From contig NZ_NPJZ01000002.1 of assembly GCF_002245895.1 (NCBI RefSeq), positions 1 through 64,000 of the forward strand: a stretch of DNA of 64,000 bases, read 5' to 3'. The stretch is from Rhodococcus sp. OK302 (lineage in GTDB: Bacteria; Actinomycetota; Actinomycetes; Mycobacteriales; Mycobacteriaceae). The notes beneath the pieces are model-generated. The model worked only from the letters and a program-made list of their open reading frames with translations. It did not search any database and was not told the origin of the DNA. Both the position numbers and the translations under genes were made by a program. Shown one piece after another: positions 28,399-38,116 of this stretch; position 1 is the first letter of the stretch; each line of letters opens with the position of its first letter.

Positions 28399-28490
28399 GT
28401 GGTCTCGGAGATGCTCCCCTCGTCGTCGGGACCGCCACGAAAGTATTACGCGCTCAGCGACGACGGCATCGTCGCGCTCGCCAACGGTAC
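28399..28490 (+). pseudogene. Fragment of a PadR-like regulator
   Basis: About 30 codons read L-V-S-E-M-L-P then G-P-P-R-K-Y-Y-A-L-S-D-D-G-I, a good match to the wing of the PadR winged helix. Nothing else of the gene remains; the integrase fragment follows directly. Confidence 0.5.
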
Positions 28491-29078
28491 TGCAGGGAAC
28501 TCGCCGACACCGATCCTCAGTTCGCCGGGATCCACTTCCGCCCACACGATTTCCGGCGACTATTCGCCACCGACCTGGTCAACAGCGGACTGCCCATCCA
28601 CATCGGAGCTGCCCTGCTCGGTCACCTCGACCTCGAGACCACCCGCGGCTACGTTGCCGTCTTCGAATAGGACGTCACCCGGCATTACCAGGCCCACCTC
28701 CAGCGCAGGCGGGAACTACGTCCCCCTGAGGAGTATCGGCCGGTCACTGATCAGGAATGGGCCGACTTCGAAGAGCACTTCGACAAACGTAAGGTCGAGC
28801 TCGGATCGTGCGGCCGACCGTACGCCACACCCTGCAGCCACGAACACGCCTGCATCCGCTGCTCGATGCTCCGGATCGACCCGAAAATGATCAGCCGCCT
28901 CACCGACATCGAAACCGATCTTGAGCAACGCCGTCAACGCGCGCACGAAGAAGGCTGGCTCGGTGAAATCGAAGGCATCGACCTCACCCTGACCTTCCTG
29001 CGCAGCAAACGTGACGAGGCGAGCCGCCTGTCGATCCGGAACACGGCCCTCGGCACACCCGGCCTGCCCAGTAGATAG
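28491..29078 (+). pseudogene. Tyrosine recombinase, C-terminal catalytic part with an in-frame stop
   Basis: It carries the catalytic box P-H-D-F-R-R, then L-L-G-H and the tyrosine in T-T-R-G-Y-V-A-V-F. A TAG at 28668-28670 replaces a sense codon right after this. The same frame then continues with the conserved tail of this integrase type, including S-C-G-R-P-Y-A-T-P-C-S-H-E-H-A-C-I-R-C (a cysteine/histidine cluster), to 29078. It is the other half of the gene starting at 27417. Confidence 0.8.
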
Positions 29079-29362
29079 GCGAACGCTGAAATACCGACGG
29101 ACGCCGTGAGGGGATCCCTCCCGAGGCGACACTTCGTTGCAGTCCGCGGAGTGAACGCCGTGGTTACCGACACGTGCGACGTGTTCACCCGCATCCACTC
29201 GATGTACACGACCACCGAGGACGACAACACCGCCGCGCTCAACGCCACGGGCGGATGAGCGCACCCCGCAAGCCTGTGCGAGAGTGCACTTTCCGTCGCG
29301 ACATCTCGTGCTGACGACGGATATGTGCACACTCGACAAACCCACCCACCGAAAGAGAACGA

Positions 29363-30154
29363 ATGAGCACGCACTTTCCGCTTCGACGCCTGTTTGCCAC
29401 GGCCCTGCTCACCGGCGCGGTCGCCGTGGCGGCAACGGGCTGCGGTGACGACGCCTCCGGTACCGCGCAGTCCGCGGAACCGGCCCCTGTCGCTGAACCG
29501 TGGGCCCCCGCGTCGCCTGCCGAGAGGCTCAAGGCGGCGGTCGCGCAGACTCTGAACGCGGGACCGACCCGGGTCACGTCCGACGTCAACGGCATCGTCA
29601 CGGAGGCTCAGGTCGACTACTCGCAGCGGGTCGTATACATCTCGATCGGCGACCCGTCCTCCTCCGTTCAGAAGCTCCTCTCGCGGGGCGACGTCCTCTA
29701 CATGCTGCCCGGGGAAGGCGCCCACGACGACTTGGAGCCCGGCACCTGGTACCGACTCCCGAACGAAGAAGGTGCGACGCAGATGCTGGCGAAGTCTTTC
29801 GACCCCGACCGGGTGACGAAGCTGATCCTGAGCTCCCGGGCGATCGTCCACAACGGCCGCAAGGACATCGGAGGCGGTGTCTTCGCGACTCACTTCTTTG
29901 TAACTCCCGACCCCGAGGCGATGGTCGACGTGGCCATGGAGTCGCTGCCCGAAGCCATGAAGTCGTCGGGTACAGATGTTCGCGAGGCGATCAGGTCGGA
30001 GCTCCCGTCGAGGATGCACTACTGGGTCGACGACTCCGGCTATCTGGTGCAGGAGTACGACGGCTTCCAGGTGAAGATGTACCACTCGTTCGGTGAGCCG
30101 CTCGACCTGCCGGAGTTCGACGAGGCCGCGGTCGAGGTCCTTCCGGGCGCCTGA
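29363..30154 (+). CDS. Lipoprotein of unknown function (LppX/LprG-like size)
   Basis: This encodes 263 residues with a lipobox A-T-G-C (Cys ~28) after a hydrophobic signal, so it is exported and lipid-anchored. The body is a beta-rich domain with a conserved-looking W-Y-R-L-P segment and resembles actinobacterial lipid-carrier lipoproteins (LppX/LprAFG group) in length and style. It has AGAGAACG before ATG 29363 and a strong terminator 60 bases downstream, so it is a single-gene unit. The lipid-carrier idea is tentative. Confidence 0.75.
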   Translation: MSTHFPLRRLFATALLTGAVAVAATGCGDDASGTAQSAEPAPVAEPWAPASPAERLKAAVAQTLNAGPTRVTSDVNGIVTEAQVDYSQRVVYISIGDPSSSVQKLLSRGDVLYMLPGEGAHDDLEPGTWYRLPNEEGATQMLAKSFDPDRVTKLILSSRAIVHNGRKDIGGGVFATHFFVTPDPEAMVDVAMESLPEAMKSSGTDVREAIRSELPSRMHYWVDDSGYLVQEYDGFQVKMYHSFGEPLDLPEFDEAAVEVLPGA

Positions 30155-30214
30155 CAGTCGCTGACGGACGCGGGTCGTTCACACCCGTCTTCGGCCACAC
30201 ACACCCGTACTACA

Positions 30215-30270
30215 CGCGCAAAACCCCTGCGCACCGGCGAAAAGCCTTGTGCACAGGGGTTTTCGCGCGA
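30215..30270 (+). terminator. Terminator after the lipoprotein gene
   Basis: CGCGCAAAACCCCTG (30215-30229) pairs with CAGGGGTTTTCGCGCG (30255-30270) with one bulged G. The stem contains its own A/T tract, so it may serve transcripts from both sides. Confidence 0.75.
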
Positions 30271-30513
30271 TCAAGTTGACTGGTGCAGAGAAGACAATTT
30301 CAGCCACGCATAGAGATCTCCGCTCATGACGCCTTCCAACCGCACCCCTCCCGCAAGAACTCGAAGCGGAAGACGATCGGGACGTTGCGCGTTCCTGGCC
30401 AACGGCAAGGCCCGGTTCATCTCGATCTTGACCGGACGGGCGACAGCGCGCCGCCGCAGGGTGGGTGTCAGTGGCCATTGCTCTCGCCACGAGTCGAAGT
30501 CCGGAGCAGTCAT
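30271..30513 (-). CDS. Hypothetical protein, 80 residues
   Basis: ATG 30513 lies next to the stop of the upstream frame (TGACATGAC), so the two are probably translated together. The protein is basic, with no signal or membrane segment, and begins M-T-A-P-D-F-D-S-W-R-E-Q-W. I do not recognise it. It ends at the terminator behind the lipoprotein gene. Confidence 0.45.
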   Translation of the reverse strand: MTAPDFDSWREQWPLTPTLRRRAVARPVKIEMNRALPLARNAQRPDRLPLRVLAGGVRLEGVMSGDLYAWLKLSSLHQST

Positions 30514-30514
30514 G

Positions 30515-30928
30515 TCACAACGCTTCGGAAAGCAGTTGCCGTGCGGTCGGCAGCATGCGCCACTGCGTGTGCGCAGTGGATCCGGATTGGGCGCCCAGTT
30601 CCATCCTGCCGACGCGTGGACGGAATCCCCTACCCCTGACTTCGACCTCAACTTCAAGGGTTGTGACACGGCCACGCCCTGCCCCCAACCCGCCATAACC
30701 GAGCACACGCGAGTCGATGCGCACGTCGGCGCCGTCCCAGTGGCCATCTGTCACGACCAGGACGGATCCCTTAGATCTTATCCGGACCAACTCTGCGCCG
30801 ACTGACTCTCGCTCACGATTCTCACTCCGCGGACGTTCGCGATCCAGACAATCGACCGCCAGTGTGACATCAGTGCTTCGAACTGTTGACCGGCAAGTCG
30901 GTGGACGCCGATTCGGGATCCCGAGCAA
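30515..30928 (-). CDS. Hypothetical protein, up to 137 residues
   Basis: An unrecognised frame directly upstream of, and coupled to, the 80-residue gene. It contains a valine/glycine-rich stretch (V-T-T-L-E-V-E-V-E-V-R-G-R-G) suggesting beta strands. The start is uncertain. The gene pair could be real or part of a decayed operon. Confidence 0.35.
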   Translation of the reverse strand: MLGIPNRRPPTCRSTVRSTDVTLAVDCLDRERPRSENRERESVGAELVRIRSKGSVLVVTDGHWDGADVRIDSRVLGYGGLGAGRGRVTTLEVEVEVRGRGFRPRVGRMELGAQSGSTAHTQWRMLPTARQLLSEAL

Positions 30929-30957
30929 ATCATCAACCGTCGTAGAACCGGTGTGCG

Positions 30958-31557
30958 TTAGAGACTCGTTGGCAAACCGGCGTCATAGAGCGACAGCACG
31001 TCTGCCGCGCCGCGGAGCGTTTCGACGACGCACTGTGCCGGCGAGGCGAAGATCTTCGGATAGTCGATCTCCCCGAGAGAGGGGACAACGTGCCAAGCAA
31101 GTTGTTCCGAATCGAGGGAGAACTGTGCGTCAACACCGTCCTTGTTTCCGCGGGGATCTTGCCGGCGCCAGGCGCCGTTGAGGTAGATCGCGACCAACCC
31201 GTGCAGAACATGTCCATCTCCATGCACGAGACGCTGGTAACACAAGCCAGTCGGAACGCCTTCGGATCGCAACACCGCCGCCAGCAGGTGCGACTTGGCA
31301 TAACAGAGTCCGACGCGCTGCGCGAGAACCTCGCTCGCTGCCAAGGTGACCCGTGGATCCTGGACATCGTACGAGTGGCCTACCTCGTCTCGCACCCACT
31401 CGAAGGCGGCCTTGGCAAAGGGCACGTCGCTGCCTGCCCTCTGTCGCAGCGTCAGAGCAAGTGTTCGGATGGATTGGTCGTCGACATCAATGAACTCGTT
31501 GCCAGCCAGATAGTTTTCCGGAGGCGCGGCTTCGAGCACCATATCGGTGGTTGCCAT
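30958..31557 (-). CDS. Transglutaminase-like superfamily protein
   Basis: This encodes 199 residues from ATG 31557. The papain-like core is visible: the cysteine in V-G-L-C-Y-A-K-S-H-L-L, the histidine in V-L-H-G-L-V-A-I-Y-L, and the aspartate in R-R-Q-D-P-R-G-N. There is no signal peptide, so it acts in the cytoplasm, as a protease, amidase or cross-linking enzyme. It is divergent from the argS-like gene with a 190-base gap and has no operon partner. Confidence 0.8.
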   Translation of the reverse strand: MATTDMVLEAAPPENYLAGNEFIDVDDQSIRTLALTLRQRAGSDVPFAKAAFEWVRDEVGHSYDVQDPRVTLAASEVLAQRVGLCYAKSHLLAAVLRSEGVPTGLCYQRLVHGDGHVLHGLVAIYLNGAWRRQDPRGNKDGVDAQFSLDSEQLAWHVVPSLGEIDYPKIFASPAQCVVETLRGAADVLSLYDAGLPTSL

Positions 31558-31750
31558 TGAAGAATGATTGGGGAGCCCGCGCGGAACAGTCAAGCCCGCC
31601 AAACCAAAGCTCCAACCCAGGGTCAGTCTGCCTCCGTGGCCTGCAACTCGAAGACGGAACGTCGGATTCAGGAGTTCGGTGACCGCTACGGGGGTGATGT
31701 AGCGGATTCGACGGGTAATCGCAGCACAGCTATCCGTATAGTGCGTTTCC

Positions 31751-33405
31751 ATGAATCCGACCATGCTCAGTGAACTGCTCCGCGACTCTGCCGCGAAGGT
31801 TCTCACTGAGCGACGATTGGATGCTTCTGCACTTCCGGCAGTCGTAACGGTCGAGCGTCCCCGCAACCCCGAGCATGGTGACTACTCCACCAATGTGGCG
31901 ATGCAGGTCGCCAAGAAGGCCGGTACCAACCCACGCGATCTGGCCACGTGGCTGGCCGCCGCCCTGACGGCGGCCGACGGAATCGGTTCGGTCGAGGTCG
32001 CGGGCCCAGGCTTCTCAACATCCGCCTCGCCGCGGATGCTCAGGGTGCGATCGTCGCGAAGGCACTCGCCGAGGGTGCGGCCTACGGTGCGGGCGACTCG
32101 CTCGCAGGTAAGCGCATCAATCTCGAGTTCGTCTCTGCGAACCCCACCGGTCCCATCCACCTCGGCGGAACCCGCTGGGCCGCGGTCGGCGACGCGCTCG
32201 GTCGAATCCTGTCCATCCAGGGTGCGGACGTGACGCGCGAGTACTACTTCAATGACCACGGCGGCCAGATCGATCGCTTCACGCGCTCGCTCATCGCCGC
32301 GGCCAAGGGTGAGCCCGCCCCCGAGGACGGCTACGCCGGCGACTACATCGTCGACATCGCCGCCGACGTGCAGAAGCAGGCCCCGGGCGTCCTCGAGCTG
32401 CCCGAGGCCGAGCGTCACGAGACCTTCCGGTCCATCGGCGTCGAGCTGATGTTCACCCACATCAAGGACACGCTGCACGAGTTCGGCGTCGACTTCGACG
32501 TCTACTTCCACGAGAACTCGCTGTTCGAGTCGGGTGCCGTGGAGACCGCCGTCGAGACCCTCAAGGGTTCGGGCAACCTCTACCACGAGGACGGCGCGTG
32601 GTGGCTCAAGAGCACCGACTTCGGCGACGACAAGGACCGCGTCGTCATCAAGTCCGACGGCAACGCCGCCTACATCGCCGGTGACATCGCGTACTTCCAG
32701 CACAAACGGGCCCGCGGCTTCGACCTGTGCATCTACATGTTCGGCGCCGACCACCACGGCTACATCGGCCGCCTCAAGGCCGCCGCGGCCGCGTTCGGCG
32801 AGGACCCCGACACTGTCGAGGTCATGATCGGGCAGATGGTCAACCTCGTCCGCGGCGGTGTCGCGGTGAAGATGAGCAAGCGGGCCGGCACCGTGATCAC
32901 CCTCGACGACCTGGTCGAGGCGATCGGCGTCGACGCGGCCCGGTACGCGATGATCCGGTCCTCCGTGGATTCGAGCCTGGACATCGATCTTGACCTGTGG
33001 ACCAGTGAGAAGAACGAGAATCCGGTCTACTACGTGCAGTACGCGCACGCCCGGCTCGCGTCGGTCGCCCGCAGTGCCGTCGACCTCGGTGTCTCCGCGG
33101 AGAACCCCGATCTGTCGCTCCTGTCGGCGGAACAGGAGGGTGATCTCATCCGCACTCTCGGCGGGTACCCCGGCGTCGTGGCCAGCGCCGCGAATCTTCG
33201 TGAGCCACATCGGATTGCGCGCTACCTCGAGGAGTTGGCCGGCGCGTACCACCGCTTCTACGGTGCGGGCCGCCGAATTCTGCCGCAGGGTGACGAGGAG
33301 CCGGCGCCGATCCACACCGCGCGACTGGCACTGTGTGTTGCGTCCCGCCAGGTCCTCGCGAACGGCCTCGAGATGCTCGGCGTCTCCGCCCCGGAGCGGA
33401 TGTGA
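31751..33405 (+). pseudogene. argS: Arginyl-tRNA synthetase, full length but frameshifted
   Basis: The locus covers a complete ~550-residue class I synthetase: an N-terminal tRNA-recognition domain, the HIGH-like motif in [16 protein letters not shown] near residue 375, and the usual end [12 protein letters not shown]. One C is missing near 32014 (G-P-G-F is followed by S-T-S instead of L-N-I), so the first 90 residues and the rest are in different frames. The function is essential, so this is either a sequencing error or a second, dispensable copy. The usual neighbours (lysA, hom, thrC) are absent; the next sequence is Tn3 debris. Confidence 0.9.
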
Positions 33406-33644
33406 ACGCACGCCACATGAACGTCGCGGCCCGCCGAGCCATGTCAGCGGCGCGCACAAATCCTCTGCAAATTCAGGTCCTGAAGTGTCGAGACGCAGCG
33501 AGGATTAGCGGCACATACCGCGCACCATTGACGGATTCCGGGTGTGTCGTGCGCAGTCGCTAATGTAGCGGGATCAATGAGTGTGAGGTCTCCGCTCACG
33601 ACGTCACCCGGATGATCTCTCGAGACGGGAACCCCGCCCCTTGG
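33406..33644. other. Short intergenic stretch after argS
   Basis: GTGAACGCA overlaps the argS stop like a coupled start codon, as for lysA in related genomes, but no diaminopimelate decarboxylase sequence follows. The original downstream gene seems to have been cut off here. Confidence 0.35.
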
Positions 33645-34074
33645 GTCAAGCCATCGCGCACTATGGGCGGATCTTCAAACCCTGCACATCCTGCGCCTGG
33701 CCGACGACGAACCCTATCGCCGGGAAGGCAAAATCCAGGCCAATCTCGGAGAAGGCCGTCACGACCTGGCGCGGGAGATCTACCACGGAAAGAAGGGGGA
33801 GATGACCCGCACCTACTACGAAGGCATGGAAGATCAGCTCTCCGCACTGGGGTTGGTGCTCAACTGCACAGTTCTGTGGAATACGTTCTACACCAACTGC
33901 GCCCTGGAACAGCTACGCGCCCAAGGCTATCCGGTGCTCGACGCCGACGCGCACCGGCTGTCTGCGTTCATCCGCACCCACATCGGAATCGACGGCCACT
34001 ACGCCTTCCACGTGCCCGACCTCGGCGGAACACACCGGCCGCTGCCCGATCCCGATGCCCGCGACAGCGATTAA
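33645..34074 (+). pseudogene. Tn3-family transposase, C-terminal remnant
   Basis: About 140 residues of a TnpA C-terminus remain: L-G-Q-A-I-A-H-Y-G-R-I-F-K, a one-base frameshift near 33675, then I-L-R-L-A-D-D-E-P-Y-R-R and V-L-N-C-T-V-L-W-N-T-F-Y, a very typical Tn3 segment carrying the end of the catalytic domain. The gene ends at 34074. No resolvase or terminal repeats are obvious close by. Confidence 0.85.
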
Positions 34075-34089
34075 CGGTGCGACCCGCCG

Positions 34090-34330
34090 CGCGGGCGAAG
34101 TCAGCCCGCGGTATGTGCGTGCGAGTCTGCTGCCCGACGACAAGGTTTCGGCGGTGCGTGATCTCGAAGCAGACGGGGTGCGGGTAACCATGGTCGGAGA
34201 CGGCATCAACGACGCGCCCGCGCTGGCCGGGTCGTAGTCGCCAACCTAGTCATCGCCGCGTCCTTCATTACTGTCCTGGTGATCTGGGACCTCGTCGGGC
34301 ATCTCCCGCTGCCCCTGGGTGTGGGGGGCT
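34090..34330 (+). pseudogene. Heavy-metal P-type ATPase fragments
   Basis: L-L-P-D-D-K-V-S-A-V then M-V-G-D-G-I-N-D-A-P-A-L-A is the hinge of a P1B ATPase. After a short deletion and frame change the last membrane part follows (N-L-V-I-A-A-S-F-I-T-V-L, H-L-P-L-P-L-G-V). Most of the transporter is gone. It probably was cargo of the neighbouring Tn3-type element. Confidence 0.8.
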
Positions 34331-34360
34331 TGGTTATCTGCCCCTGCCAGTCTCCGGATG

Positions 34361-34390
34361 CTGGTAAGCCGACAGATCAGAACTTGCCGA
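34361..34390 (+). repeat. 30-bp repeat, copy 1 (second copy at 54344)
   Basis: CTGGTAAGCCGACAGATCAG continues to 34390 and matches 54344-54373 at 26 of 30 positions. Copy 1 follows the truncated P-type ATPase; copy 2 lies at the point where a DNA ligase gene is cut. Both look like the end of one mobile element. Confidence 0.55.
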
Positions 34391-34583
34391 TGCCTGCGTC
34401 GCAGTTTGACGCGTGCGCTCTCTAAGGATTGCTGCGCGTCTTCGCGTTCTGACCTGGGCCCTTGCGTCGTGAACGGTGTCGGCGACGGACTGATGTGTTC
34501 GCTGCGGAGTTGTCCGGACGCGAGCGCGAGTTGGTGGCGTATCAGCTTGTACCGCAGTGAGTTCGGTGATCTGACAAGACCGA

Positions 34584-37500
34584 TCACCACGCTATGTTGA
34601 TCGGTGCCGGACTCCACATGCCCGAGCGCCGCACAGTCGTAGTGTCCAGCTGTGCAGGCTCGGTGTTCGGGTCGATTCGGGAGTACTTCTCGAGGCTGCC
34701 CCAGTCGCGGTCCCAGTCGCCATCGAGGTAGGTCGGGAGGGTGCGGCCGGTGGCGGTCAGATCGATCCACCCGAGCGGGCCGCCCCCGAAGTGGTCCTGC
34801 CACAGACTCGTCATCACCGCACCGGGACGGTCCGGGAGGATGCGGTACCCCGGGATCTGCGCCACACCGAGGCGATGGTTGAACGGCTGCTGGCACGGGA
34901 ACTGCAGTGCCACTTCCCAGTCGATCATGGTGGGTGTGGTCGAGCCGAGCAGATCGTTGAGAGTGCGGGTCTGCGGAACCCGCGGCGGCGTCACGGCGAC
35001 CCACTGATCAGCCTGGGTGTCGCTGTCATCGACCACAATCCGGACGGCGTTCGCCTCCAACGGAAGCTGGTCGAGCGGCACCCGGAGGTTTCGCCAGGAG
35101 GTGGCGGGCCCGATGTCGATGGGCAGGGCGCTGCCCAGGTTGTGAACGGTCCCATCACTGCCACGGACACCGTAGTCCAGTTGGATGCGGGCACCGGGGG
35201 TAGCGATGCCGTCGGTATTGACCGAATACACCTGACCCGCGACGGACATCGCGACAAGGTCACCACTGGTGGGCAGCGCGTACCAGTCCGAGGTCAGCGA
35301 CGCCGGCCCGCTCGCACCGTAGGTGCCGAGGACCGGCGTCGTTGCCGGGTCGAGCCCGAAGGGCAGAGCAACGCTACTGCCGTTGACACCGGAGGCGCCC
35401 TGCCCACCGGCGGTACCGGCCGCGTTGCTGGACTTGGAGTCCGCGTTGTCGATCGAGTTCGCCATGCCCTCGGACGCGGACTCCTCGTCGGACGTCAGGT
35501 CGGCGGCCACCCCGTTCGGGGTGAATCCGACGTTCCGTGCGCCGAGCGCGTCCGCCGATGCGGCGGTCAGGGGTTGCAGCATGGAGGCGTTGGGGTCGGT
35601 CTCGACCAGTACGTCCTCAGCCAGTCCGCACGAGTGCCCGGCGAGGGCGCCGACGTTGGATTTCGCGAGCGAGAACGACGGGTACTGCGCAATCGCGCCC
35701 TTGGTCATCGAGAGCACGAAAAATAGGACCATGAGCGCGGCCGCGACCGTCAGCGGCGGAATCGACCACACTCGGCCTGCGGACGCGGATCTGTCTTCGT
35801 GCGGTTCCCGGAAGTAGCACCACGCGGCCACGAGCAGCATCACCACTGTCAGGCCGAGCAGGAACGTGCCGGCGCCGTGCCCGGCGATCATCACCGGCTT
35901 GTCCCACCACGGAATACCCCAGCTCGACACGTACCACCAGTTGTTGCTGCTGGTGAACGCCAAAGCGACGACGAAAAGCACGGCGGCGGCGAAGAATGCC
36001 CTGTTGCGCCTCGACCGCAACACCAGTGGACCCACCGCGACTGCGGTCAGGACGGCGAGCGAACCGGCCAGGCCGGCGAACACGCCGAAGTGGTGTGTCC
36101 ACTTGGTGGGCGTGAACATCATCAGCGCCATCGCGGCGACGGTGATACCGACGATCCGGCGGGACGGGCCCGACGCGGTTCCGGGGATCCGCCCGCCGCG
36201 GCGCAGCATCACCAGCAAGCTGACGACGATCGAGAGCACTATCACGAACACCCCGAACCGTCGGGCGAGGGATCCGTCGGCGTTGATGACGAACAGCCAC
36301 TCGTAGCGCTTGTACTCCTCGAACCACGCATTCGTCGGCGGGATCACGTGCACGCGTTGCATCTCGAAGACCCCGGCGAGAGTCTGGTCCGCGAACGCCG
36401 CAACCAGGACAACCAGACCCGCGGCGACGATCGGGCCGAGAACGGCGAGATAGCCGACAGTCTTGGCGCGCGCCGAAACAATCTGCAGCACCGGGCGGGC
36501 GCCCGCGATGAGCGCACCGAAGCAGATGATCCCCGACGGCCCGACAGTCACCGTGAGCGCGGCGACCAGCACCGCCACGGCAGCAGGGAGCAAGCGCCGA
36601 GTCGCGATCGCGCGTTCGACCGAGCACCACGTGAGCAGCACACCGGCAGCGACCATCGGCTCCGGACGCAGACCGTTGTTGTACGGGAGCCAGAAAGCGA
36701 GGAACACGAGCCCGCCGGTCCACAGGGCAATGCGGTTCTTGCGGACCGCGACGCCGAGGCGTGGGGCCACCTCGCGGCTGATCACCAGCCAGCAGACGAT
36801 GCCCGCGATCAGCGCGGGGAGCCGGATCCACGGACTGGCGGTCGATATTTTCGTCATCAGTGCGAGTAGGTCGTAGTACGGGGTACCGAACGGCGCTTCC
36901 GGGACGCCGAACCAGCGGAAGTAGTTGGACATGTAGCCGGACTCGAGCGATGACCGTGCCATCGTGAATTGGTAGCCGTCGTCGGAGGTGGTGGCGCCGA
37001 TGAAGTGCCACAACACCAGCGTTCCGACCACCACCGCGTCGATCGGCGTGAACTTCCACCAGCGTGCCGGCAGGAACCGCCGTGCCCGACGGCCGTCAAG
37101 CGCGTCGATCCGGTGCAATGCGAGGAGTGCGATCGCGGTCGTCAGGACGGCGATGATCATTGCGACGGTCTTCAGCAACGTGGGCGTTGAGGAGAATCGG
37201 GTGTCGAGATCGGCGTGCATTGACAGGCCCGCTGGAACAGTGCCCCGGAGATCGGTGAAGACTCCCACCATCTGCGGACGGAAGTCCCCTTCGAGAGTGG
37301 ACCCGTCGCCGCCGGCCACTGTCGTGGTGGTTTCTTCTGCGGTCGACGTCACGGTGACCGAGCGCCCGGCGAGGTCGCCGACCTGGATCGAGAGGAGATC
37401 TTGGTCGCGCTGAACGATCTCGAACTGCGCGGGCCCTCCGTCGGAGCCGGGGTTGACCCGGGCGACGAGGCCGTAGCGTGCCGCGTCCGCCGTGCCGACC

Positions 37501-37814
37501 GGTGCGGTTGAGACCACGACACCGCCAACTGACGACAGTTGCTGCACCGCGGAAGCGGGGATCGTCAGGTCGAGTTCGAGCGGCGCGTACGACACGAGTG
37601 GCGCATCGACACTGGTGAGCGAATCCGACTGCGGCCAGGACAAACTCGCAGTCTCCTGCTGCACAGGCATGAACGGGATCGACACCGCCGCCAGGATCGC
37701 GAGCACCGATGCGACGACGGCAACAACCCGGATCTTGGTCACGTCCCGACGGGACACCGGGGTCACGGTCGGTCGGTCGGATTGTTTTCGGTCGTCCACG
37801 ATGCTGTCGGTCAC
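34584..37814 (-). CDS. Arabinosyltransferase, EmbA/EmbB/EmbC family
   Basis: This encodes 1076 residues from GTG 37814, the normal length for the Emb family, with an N-terminal membrane anchor, about a dozen further membrane segments and a large C-terminal extracytoplasmic carbohydrate-binding part. The GT-C catalytic acidic pair is visible in T-S-D-D-G-Y-Q-F-T near residue 280. The enzyme adds arabinose from decaprenyl-phosphoarabinose to arabinogalactan or lipoarabinomannan, so the host makes a mycolate-type wall. I cannot assign A, B or C. It stands alone, away from the usual emb cluster and beside transposon debris, so it may be an additional paralogue; ethambutol acts on this family. Confidence 0.88.
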   Translation of the reverse strand: MTDSIVDDRKQSDRPTVTPVSRRDVTKIRVVAVVASVLAILAAVSIPFMPVQQETASLSWPQSDSLTSVDAPLVSYAPLELDLTIPASAVQQLSSVGGVVVSTAPVGTADAARYGLVARVNPGSDGGPAQFEIVQRDQDLLSIQVGDLAGRSVTVTSTAEETTTTVAGGDGSTLEGDFRPQMVGVFTDLRGTVPAGLSMHADLDTRFSSTPTLLKTVAMIIAVLTTAIALLALHRIDALDGRRARRFLPARWWKFTPIDAVVVGTLVLWHFIGATTSDDGYQFTMARSSLESGYMSNYFRWFGVPEAPFGTPYYDLLALMTKISTASPWIRLPALIAGIVCWLVISREVAPRLGVAVRKNRIALWTGGLVFLAFWLPYNNGLRPEPMVAAGVLLTWCSVERAIATRRLLPAAVAVLVAALTVTVGPSGIICFGALIAGARPVLQIVSARAKTVGYLAVLGPIVAAGLVVLVAAFADQTLAGVFEMQRVHVIPPTNAWFEEYKRYEWLFVINADGSLARRFGVFVIVLSIVVSLLVMLRRGGRIPGTASGPSRRIVGITVAAMALMMFTPTKWTHHFGVFAGLAGSLAVLTAVAVGPLVLRSRRNRAFFAAAVLFVVALAFTSSNNWWYVSSWGIPWWDKPVMIAGHGAGTFLLGLTVVMLLVAAWCYFREPHEDRSASAGRVWSIPPLTVAAALMVLFFVLSMTKGAIAQYPSFSLAKSNVGALAGHSCGLAEDVLVETDPNASMLQPLTAASADALGARNVGFTPNGVAADLTSDEESASEGMANSIDNADSKSSNAAGTAGGQGASGVNGSSVALPFGLDPATTPVLGTYGASGPASLTSDWYALPTSGDLVAMSVAGQVYSVNTDGIATPGARIQLDYGVRGSDGTVHNLGSALPIDIGPATSWRNLRVPLDQLPLEANAVRIVVDDSDTQADQWVAVTPPRVPQTRTLNDLLGSTTPTMIDWEVALQFPCQQPFNHRLGVAQIPGYRILPDRPGAVMTSLWQDHFGGGPLGWIDLTATGRTLPTYLDGDWDRDWGSLEKYSRIDPNTEPAQLDTTTVRRSGMWSPAPINIAW

Positions 37815-38011
37815 GACGTTCGATGCTAGACGAACCGACTGCAGAAAGGTTCCGGATGGTCTCTTTTGGCAATTTCAGTTCGGCAGGACAGAGGGGGTCG
37901 CCCCGCCAGCGCACGCGATGCTCGCCGGCCGCAGGTTCGTGCGACACGAGTTCGTGCGACACGAGGGTATTTCTCGCCTTTCGGCTGCGGGACGTAGCGG
38001 GCACCGCCGCA

Positions 38012-38092
38012 AAGTTGGACTGAGAAATTCAGTTTCAACGTCCGGGGAGCAGTTCTATGCGTGCACGAAGCTCAATGTCGGAGGATCAGCGG
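38012..38092 (+). repeat. Remnant of the IS3-family left end and transposase start
   Basis: About 80 bases match the left end of the IS3 element (43099-43180), from GTTGGACTGAGAAATTCAGT through the first codons of its first gene, but the outermost ~14 bases are lost. It sits between the emb gene and a GNAT gene. Confidence 0.8.
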
Positions 38093-38116
38093 GAACTCTG
38101 CCTTTTCCACCAGTCC

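Noticed and set aside
34246..35004. 252-codon minus-strand frame near the emb gene end
   Set aside because: It overlaps the P-type ATPase relic and the emb 3' end in a shadow frame.
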